DNA of 64,000 bases. Source: Fennellomyces sp. T-0311 (Eukaryota; Mucoromycota; Mucoromycetes; Mucorales; Lichtheimiaceae). Below the pieces are notes generated by a model that ran no database searches, was not told the origin of the DNA, and saw only the letters and a program-made list of their open reading frames with translations. Where the stretch lies: assembly GCA_025266875.1 (NCBI GenBank), contig JALLLT010000063.1, positions 89,704 through 153,703 of the forward strand. The letters are read 5' to 3'. Position numbers and translations under genes: made by a program. Below are positions 57,548 to 64,000 of this stretch, in pieces. Numbering within the stretch: the stretch's first letter is position 1; each line of letters opens with the position of its first letter.

Positions 57548-60500
57548 TTATAGATGAGGAAAAGCAAGTGAAAAGTCTTGTAATTGATGGCGACGACAAA
57601 AGGAAGAATGTGCTGGATACAGACGTGGCCACGTAATCTTTGCACGTATTTTATATTCAATGTGGTAGTAATGGGCGGCATGCAACTGGATAATAATCGG
57701 GTGTGGCGCTGGTAGGTTGAACATTGGCATGTAAAGCATTGAACTATCTGGAACGTAGCATGCAATTGCCATGTTAAACGTATTGGCTGCAAGGACCGCA
57801 TCTTCAGGAACCATAAACCAGAACGCTGAAGTTGTTGGCGAAATCCGGTTGGTCAACCGGCTCACAACCCTACTAACATCACTGTCTCCAAAAAGAAGCA
57901 GATATAATGCCATATGATTGTTAAGGTGTTCCAGCATGGCATCTTTAACTTCTTCCCACTTGTTTTCATCGGATTTCACCGCCAAAGCAATTGCACAGTA
58001 ACCGCAATTACCATCATCGCTTACGTTGTTGATACGTGTGATTGCATGGCGAGGTGCGACAGGGTGAAGTATATCACCATATTGATCCACAGCAGCTTTA
58101 TCACTTGGTCTGGCAGGTTCTTGTGTTATTACTGGCTGTTTTTGGTGTCCTTGTGGCAAACTGCCACCATTCCTATCACGATATTATCGATGTAAGCACA
58201 TCAAATATTAAGTGCCCTAAGCGCGTTCTAAATTATATACCGCAGTGGGATATGTACCATGCATCAAGAGCATCTTTGGCGAATAAGGTTTTAGCCTTTT
58301 TCTTTGATTCTTTTTCGTGAATCTCGCTGAAAATTGCATCTCGCTTTATACTGCGTTTTGCTGATTCTTTCCCTTTTGGTGGCTTTAATTCCTTAAGGTC
58401 GATGAAGGAATCGCGGTTGATGGCTGTTAACTTTTCCAAAAGAGATGCTTGCTGTTGTTGATCGGTGTATATATACTGGAGCTTTTCAATACGGTACAGC
58501 TCTGTGGAAATCCAGTTATGGATCGTTTCGGGCGTATAATCACTGGCAACTGCAAGGATGGAAGCATCGCCTTCGTTTGGTGAAACATGGTCGGCTGATG
58601 TGTTTATGTATGGATCAAGTTTGGATATAAAGATGAATATATACGTTGACTGAAATGGCTAATTTTTCTTACATGTATCTTCAGGAAAAAGATGCCATCT
58701 CCTGGGAACGATCGACAACGGAATCTCACCAGCAAGAGGAAGTACGTGGCAACATGGAATGTCGAATACATGCTTAATAACGCATTGACAATGAATTGTT
58801 TGTAGCATATTCGATCGACGAATCTCGGACTTGATTATGTCGAATGCGAATCGTGATATGTTGCAGGAAAGAGCTTTCAGACGTCGAGCATCACTTTCTG
58901 CAATATGGGCATCGAACCCAAACATTTCTTTGTCCATTTGCTTATTATACAAGTCAAGCTAATAGATATAAGAAAACGTGACATTTTAATATAAACGTTA
59001 CATTCTCTGAATCAATGTGAACTTGTACATACCTTAAGATTATAAAATTGATCTAATATTTTGAATGCAAGATAGAAATTGATGCTTTCAGATTTTTCTT
59101 CAGTTCCGCATGTGTGCCTTCCACACGATTGGTAGTGGTATTCCCCAGATGTGGGACCTTTGCAATAAACTTGCCAGCCCAGCGTTTTTCGACGTTTAGC
59201 TTTCTTTCAGTAGTAAAGAGAAGTAACTGTTAGCGGAAGCACATAACTATAAATTATTGGTGATTACTTGTTCATGTAGTTTTTGGCTATTTCTGGGTTG
59301 TGAGTTTTTTCCAATGCAGTCTGGACCAAGCGGTAACCCTCATTATATGTGTCGTCAGCGGCTATCACCGTAAGCCCAGTGCGACTGTCTTCCATTTTCC
59401 ACATCATCATCATATTTATGCCGTGCATAAAGGAGTTTAAGTCATTCTTGTCCTTGAAAAACTTATCCATATTAGATTCGAAGTTTCGGCGAAGATGGAT
59501 CTGGCATAAAAGCTTGTATGATGCGGGGAATATGACATTCAAGGCATACATGATTGCATTGTCACTATCCGTGACAAGTACTTTGGGTGATGGTATCCCC
59601 TCTTTCGCTGGCCAGACCACGGATTCCAGACATTTGGCAAACCATTCATAGGTGGACTTGTCTTCATGTAGTATCCAACCGCCAGCGATGAAGAATGTCT
59701 TCAGTTTGGGATAGCCGATATTTGCAGTGCCTGTGACGTTGACAAAAGGCAACTTGTGCTTGTTCGTCTTATACGTTGCGTCAAGACAAACAACATCGGA
59801 GAACTTTCGTGCTAGCTTGATCGCGTCATTATGTGCAAAAAAGAGCGAGCGAAGGGTCGATACACCTTGTTCATCAGTGTTTGCCTGAAATCTGACCTGA
59901 TAGCTGTTTGCTTCGAGGTCGTTGATCAGGTGGAACATCTGATGTTCAGGATCATTGTTGAAAATGACGCGGCGTAAGTTACTGATGTCCTTTGGAATTG
60001 GTCCTGCGCCAAGTGCCTTTAAAGCATTACTGATTACGGCATTTGAAGCATGTGCCTTGATCAGTTTCACAGCGTGTTCGCGTTATGAATGGTTTAAACG
60101 TCGATTCATAGGGTACCAGAATTTGTCAAGTGCCATATGGTGGTTGTGTTCGTTTACGACTTGAACAATTTCCCATTCTCGGCCTTCTTGAATTACTGCC
60201 TTGACATAGAATGGACATCCCTTGCGCTGCGAATCCCGTTTTCTGGTCTTCTTCGACTCTTCTTTCTGTGGCTTACCGTCACAATTAACCACGGTTGGCA
60301 GTTTCACTGTGTCAGGACGGACAGAGATATTGCGAGGTTTGCCTGAGTGCTTACAGCCCATCACAAGCTTGCCAATATCACTTCTGATAGTAGTGGCTGA
60401 CACGTTGGAGGCTTGCATATACTTTCTGATTGCAGTACGAGCATCTTCCATAGTTGGAAAGCGATCACCAATATTGATAGATGGCATGTTTTGCGATTCG

Positions 60501-60550
60501 GATGACATTACTGGAAAATTTAAGTATAAAAAAAGGAAGAAAGCTTAATA
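57072..60550 (-). mobile_element. MULE-type transposon with OTU domain, copy 1
   Basis: Bounded on one side by the C-rich block at 57072. The other end lies somewhere between 60510 and 61264 and is not defined; I set a working limit just beyond the transposase start. It carries one transposase-OTU gene. No target duplication could be identified by eye. Confidence 0.6.
57548..60508 (-). pseudogene. FAR1-MULE-SWIM-OTU transposase fusion, copy 1, broken
   Basis: Order of domains: FAR1-like zinc domain (GCKHSGKPRN, KGCPFYVKA, EHNHHM); MULE DDE transposase (VVCLDATYKTNKHKLPFVNV, LVTDSDNAIMYAL); the conserved PHLGNTTTNRVEGTHAEL; SWIM zinc finger CQCVIKHVFDIPCCHVL; a Lys-rich linker; and a C-terminal OTU-like cysteine protease domain (SDDGNCGYCAIALAV, HAAHYYHIEY). 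The linker ends DALDAW and is spliced by intron 58257-58173 to NGGSLPQGHQ, so OTU is in the same gene. Two lesions: an in-frame TAA at 60083-60085 inside RRLNHS*REHAV, and a four-base deletion near 59078-59083 compared with copy 2. Length without lesions would be about 880 residues. The OTU exon is open with its Cys and His. Confidence 0.8.
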
Positions 60551-60563
60551 GTGATGCTCAGGA

Positions 60564-60821
60564 CTACCCTTTTATCTTCTTGTGAACTATTGTACAGATA
60601 CTTTCACGGAATTCTCTTAAAGTGGTGAGCAATATATCTTCGGTATTACTACAGTGGCGACGTTTTTTTAAACCCGTTTTTTTCAGAGCCAATGATATTG
60701 CCTGCCTTGTGGTGGTGACTTTTTTTGATGGCGACTTTTTTGATGGCGACTTTTTTGATGGCGACTTTTCTGATGGCGACTTTTTTGATGGCAACCTCTT
60801 GATCGCCACATTCGCTTCCAT
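60564..60821 (-). CDS. Small basic SPSKK-repeat protein ORF upstream of MULE copy 1
   Basis: 85 codons from ATG at 60821 to the stop at 60564. After MEANVAIKRLP come five copies of S-K/E-K-S-P, coded by a 15-bp tandem repeat at 60717-60794. The rest is basic (ISLALKKTGLKKRRHC) with a short helix (DILLTTLREFRESI). S-P-x-K repeats bind the DNA minor groove in histone H1-like proteins. It lies 55 bases upstream of the transposase start on the same strand, so it may be an accessory ORF or an alternative first exon. It may also be host sequence. Low family support. Confidence 0.4.
   Translation of the reverse strand: MEANVAIKRLPSKKSPSEKSPSKKSPSKKSPSKKVTTTRQAISLALKKTGLKKRRHCSNTEDILLTTLREFRESICTIVHKKIKG
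60717..60794. repeat. 15-bp tandem repeat (about five units)
   Basis: Unit GACTTTTTTGATGGC on the plus strand, with one T-to-C change and a slightly altered last unit. It codes the SPSKK repeats on the minus strand. Confidence 0.85.
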
Positions 60822-61264
60822 GATCGTCAGATTAATGCTGCTGCCGAATATATATTGAGTTTGTAATCAATAATACTTCATGACAACAATATTTGTATCC
60901 AGGAACGACTTCTTTTACTACTTTTTTTCAACTTCATCTACGTATGCATTCCGTCGATTCATTCGTTAGCAATGATGTGAGCTTTTACACTCTCAGTCTC
61001 TCAGCTGCTAACCTTCTACAGCACTCGGAATTTAGTTTATTATTGCTATTCGAAATTCTTAGTGATATCGCGGTTCATTATGGCGTCTACTATGTTAGAT
61101 ACAACAGCTTCTCTAGGTTCCATACAACATTATCTTATATAGCAAAGGTATTAAAAGTTTTTTCTTTTACTCTTTTATACTATATATCCTATAGCATAAC
61201 ATAGTGTAGTGTATTCAATGAAAAAAAAAATAAAACCATAAGCTTAAGTGTACATATGAAGAAA
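60822..61264. other. A/T-rich spacer between the two MULE copies
   Basis: No supported gene; a 103-codon plus-strand frame (60893-61204) is hydrophobic and A/T-driven. The 5' end of copy 1 probably lies here but no inverted repeat to the C-rich block was found by eye. Confidence 0.4.
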
Positions 61265-61440
61265 ATTTAAGGGCAGAGCTAGGCGCACCCCCTCTCGCGC
61301 GGGAACGGCTAAATGCACCCTCCCTCTGGGCACCCCCCCTCTATCACTTGTGACGTAGACAATCAATTTTCAGTTTGAAGTGCACCCCCCCCCCCCTTCA
61401 CTCTCGACATCATCAACAGAGATTTGACATTCATTGCAAA
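61265..61440. repeat. C-rich terminal block of MULE copy 2
   Basis: Shares GCTAAATGCACCC, CACTTGTGACGTAGACAATC and a C-run (61386-61397) with the block at 57072-57215, in the same order and at the same side of the gene. Confidence 0.65.
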
Positions 61441-61650
61441 TCAGCCCTTGCAAATTCACTGAAAAAAAGTACTCGTGTTATTGATGCCGATTAAATAAAT
61501 AACAAGCATATACAGCATGCTGCTTAATCAGAGCTCACTTTACTAACTCGTGTAACAAGTTGTAACATAACCTTTACCGAACTTGAGATTGCCATGAACA
61601 ATTACGAGCAAACCGATCATATTATATTGGATATATAAAGATATAAGAAA

Positions 61651-64000
61651 TTATAAATGAGGAAAAGCAAGTGAGTAATCTTGAAGTTGATGTCGTCGGC
61701 AGATAGAGGAGTGCCCTGGATATAAGCGCGGCCAAGTGATTTTCGCACGTGTGTTGTATTCAATATGATAATAATGGGCGCCGTACAGCTGTATAACTCC
61801 AGGGTGTGGTGCAGGTAAGTGAAACATTGGTACATAAAGAGACGAGCCTTCATTAGCATAAAATGCCAGTGCTACATTATACGTGTTTGCAGCAATAACT
61901 GAATCTTCAGGTATACAGAACCAGTTTCGAGGTGTCGTTGGTGAGTCACGGTTGTTCAGACGATCAGAGGCTCGTTTAAGATCGTTTTCACCAAAAAGAA
62001 CTAAATACAGCGGTAGGCGAGAGTTAAGATGCACTAGCATCTCTTCCTTCACTTCCCTCCACTTATTCTCATCATGCTTCACCACCATGGCGATAGCGCG
62101 ATAGCCACAATTACCATCATCTTCCACATTGTTGATACTAATGATTGCATTGTGTGGTGCAATAGGATCCAGAATATGGCGATACTTTGCAAGTGTGCTT
62201 TCGACGGCTGGCTTTGAAGATGGTACCGGTGTAGAAACTGACTCTCCATTACGCAGGGTTGACGAGCTGTTACCTTTCCTAGATAAAATGCATAAGTAGT
62301 TATAATCTAAGAGAAAGAAGAGAAATAGGTATCATATTGTGCTAAATACTTATAAGCGTTCATACCAGAGATTAAGAGCTTCCTTGCCAAACAAGGTTCT
62401 TGCTTTTTTCGTAGATTCTTTATCGAGAATCTCGGCAAGTATCATATCACGCTTGGTGCTACGACCTTTTGTTATCACCTTCCCTTTAGGAGGCTTTAAC
62501 GCTTTTAAGTCGACGAAGGAATCGCTTGTAATCGCTTGAAGTTTCGTCAGGAGTGTCTGTTGCTGTTGCTGATCTGTATAAATATACTGAAGCTGCTCTA
62601 TGCGATACAGTTCAGTAGCAATCTGATCGTGAACTGTTTCAGGTATATAATCTGCCGCGGTTGCAAGGATAGAGCCATCATCAGTGTTAACCGTGCCATC
62701 ATCTGAACATGTTTTCATGTGTGGATCAACTTCAATGAAAAGGTAACATCAGTAATATTACTTCCAAACGGGAGTGATACTTTCTTCTTACATGTTTCAG
62801 ATGGGAAAAAGTGCCAACGTCGCGGAATTGCTGTTAACGGGATTTCACCAGAAGGCGGAAGCATGTGGCAACAAGGTATATCGAATTGATGCTTGATAGC
62901 ACACTGACAGTGTATGGTCTGCATCGTGTTTACTCGTGCGATTTCCTGTATGATTTTATCAAACGCAAAACGGGAAATATTGCCACGAAGAGCTTTAAGC
63001 CGCTGTGCATCTTTCTCGGCAATATGTGAATCAAATCCGAATGTTTCGCTGTCGATCTGTTTGCGAAGTAGATCATTCTAATGGCCACAAAAGGAAGTGT
63101 TAACTGTAATGTTAGTATATGTACCCTCATTTACATGGTATTGTGAAAACCTAATTACACAATTTTAGCTGGAAGGTACCTTAATGTTATAGAACTGATT
63201 AAGTGTGCTGAAAGCGAGATAGAAACTATTAGACGCCTTTAGATTCTTTTTCAGCTCTGCGTGTGCACCTTCGACACAATTCGTGGTGGTGTTGCCCAGA
63301 TGAGGGAGTCTTGCAATATATTTTCCAACCCACCGTTCCTTCATCTTGAGTTTCCTACACATTACATTAAAAGTTTTAATTTTAACCAGTATCCATAGGT
63401 ACTCTTTTTAAGCACTACTTCTCCAAATAGGATGTGGCCTTTTGAGGGAGGCGACATTTTTTCAAGGCTTGCTCAAAGAGTTGGACACCTTCAGCATATG
63501 TTTGATCATTGGCGATCACTGTAAGCCCAGTGTTTTCATCTGTCATCTTTGTGATCATCATCTTATTGATTCCATGCATGCAAGTGTCGAAATCGGTTTC
63601 TGCATCGAAGAGCTTTCGTAGGTTGACTTCGAAGTTTCGGCGTAAGTGAATCTGGCACAGAATCTTGTGAGAGGTGGGGAAGATCGTATCTAAAGCGTTC
63701 ATTACTGCAGTTTCACTGTCTGTAACGAACACTTTTGGTGGTTGGATGTTTTTTGCTGCTGGCCAGACGACAGATTCAAGGCACTGAACAAACCACTTAT
63801 ACGTGTCGTTGTCTTCTCGTAATATCCAACCTCCAGCGATGAAAAAGGTCTTCAATTTATGTTTACCGACATTTGAAGTGCCCGTAACATTGATAAATGG
63901 CAGCTTATGTTTGTTTGTCTGTAAGTTGCGTCAATACAAACAATATCCGAAAGTTGTCGCGCCATTGTAATTGCGTCCTTGTGAGCAAAAAAAAAAAAAA
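61651..64000 (-). pseudogene. MULE-SWIM-OTU transposase fusion, copy 2, partial and frameshifted
   Basis: Same gene as copy 1, entering from beyond the window edge. Seen in order along the minus strand: the DDE start (DIVCIDATYR), KTFFIAGGWIL, VFVTDSETAVMNALDTIFP, PHLGNTTTNCVEGAHAEL, SWIM finger CQCAIKHQFDIPCCHML, the Lys-rich linker ending EALNLW, and the OTU domain EDDGNCGYRAIAMVV with GAHYYHIEY. Intron 62365-62279 joins LW to KGNSSS at exactly the position used in copy 1. A single missing base near 63918-63924 breaks the frame just after DATY when compared with copy 1. The FAR1-like N-terminus is outside the window. The two copies differ at many sites, so they are not a recent duplication. 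Confidence 0.8.

Noticed and set aside
1..64000. CRISPR arrays, bacterial operons or prophage
   Set aside because: All genes are intron-bearing and fungal. The only regular array (28101-28437) has no unique spacers.

Overview
This window is nuclear DNA from a fungus. Protein-coding genes are split by many short GT..AG introns of about 50-70 nt, and two introns appear to be GC..AG. The gene set is eukaryotic housekeeping: Sec20, Cox4, Lcb2, eS8, mitochondrial bL33, PRPF38B, an OCRL-type phosphatase and an ELMO protein. The style of the genes, the GH35 family, the FAR1/MULE transposons and a serine-recombinase-like repeat element suggest an early-diverging fungus, probably Mucoromycota (Mucorales-like). 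I infer this from gene style; no marker proves the species.

Layout. 1-1.4 kb: an empty stretch, then a small secreted Cys-rich protein. 1.5-8.6 kb: four minus-strand genes, namely a flavin monooxygenase, a cytochrome b5-acyl-CoA dehydrogenase fusion, an MpaB-like (DUF2236) oxygenase and the SNARE Sec20. 9.9-11.3 kb: a plus-strand two-domain fasciclin protein, probably GPI-anchored. 12.6-16 kb: minus-strand Cox4, a tail-anchored protein of unknown function and a rhodanese/metallo-beta-lactamase persulfide dioxygenase. 16.7-18.9 kb: a PHO84-type phosphate transporter.

19.3-36.6 kb: four tandem copies of a GH35 beta-galactosidase gene, all on the plus strand. Copies A and C are decayed. Copies B and D look intact and secreted, and differ in two introns. 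Between B and C lie a palindrome-rich repeat element and a roughly 1.9-kb element with a 30-bp repeat array and a broken serine-recombinase-like gene. This insertion coincides with loss of the 5' part of copy C.

39-57 kb: dense conserved genes: an OCRL/INPP5B-like inositol 5-phosphatase, eS8 divergent from mitochondrial bL33, a small type I membrane protein, a CHY/CTCHY/RING E3 ligase, Lcb2 of serine palmitoyltransferase, a MARVEL-like four-TM protein with an N-terminal NPF motif, an acidic hypothetical protein, PRPF38B and an ELMO/CED-12 protein.

57-64 kb: two head-to-tail minus-strand copies of a MULE-type transposon. Each gene joins a Mutator-like DDE transposase and a SWIM zinc finger to a C-terminal OTU cysteine-protease-like domain, and the join uses an intron at the same place in both copies; a FAR1-like DNA-binding domain is visible in copy 1, while that region of copy 2 lies outside the window. 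Both copies carry inactivating lesions in the transposase part, but the OTU exons stay open. This transposase-OTU fusion is the most unusual system in the window. A small SPSKK-repeat basic ORF lies just upstream of copy 1.
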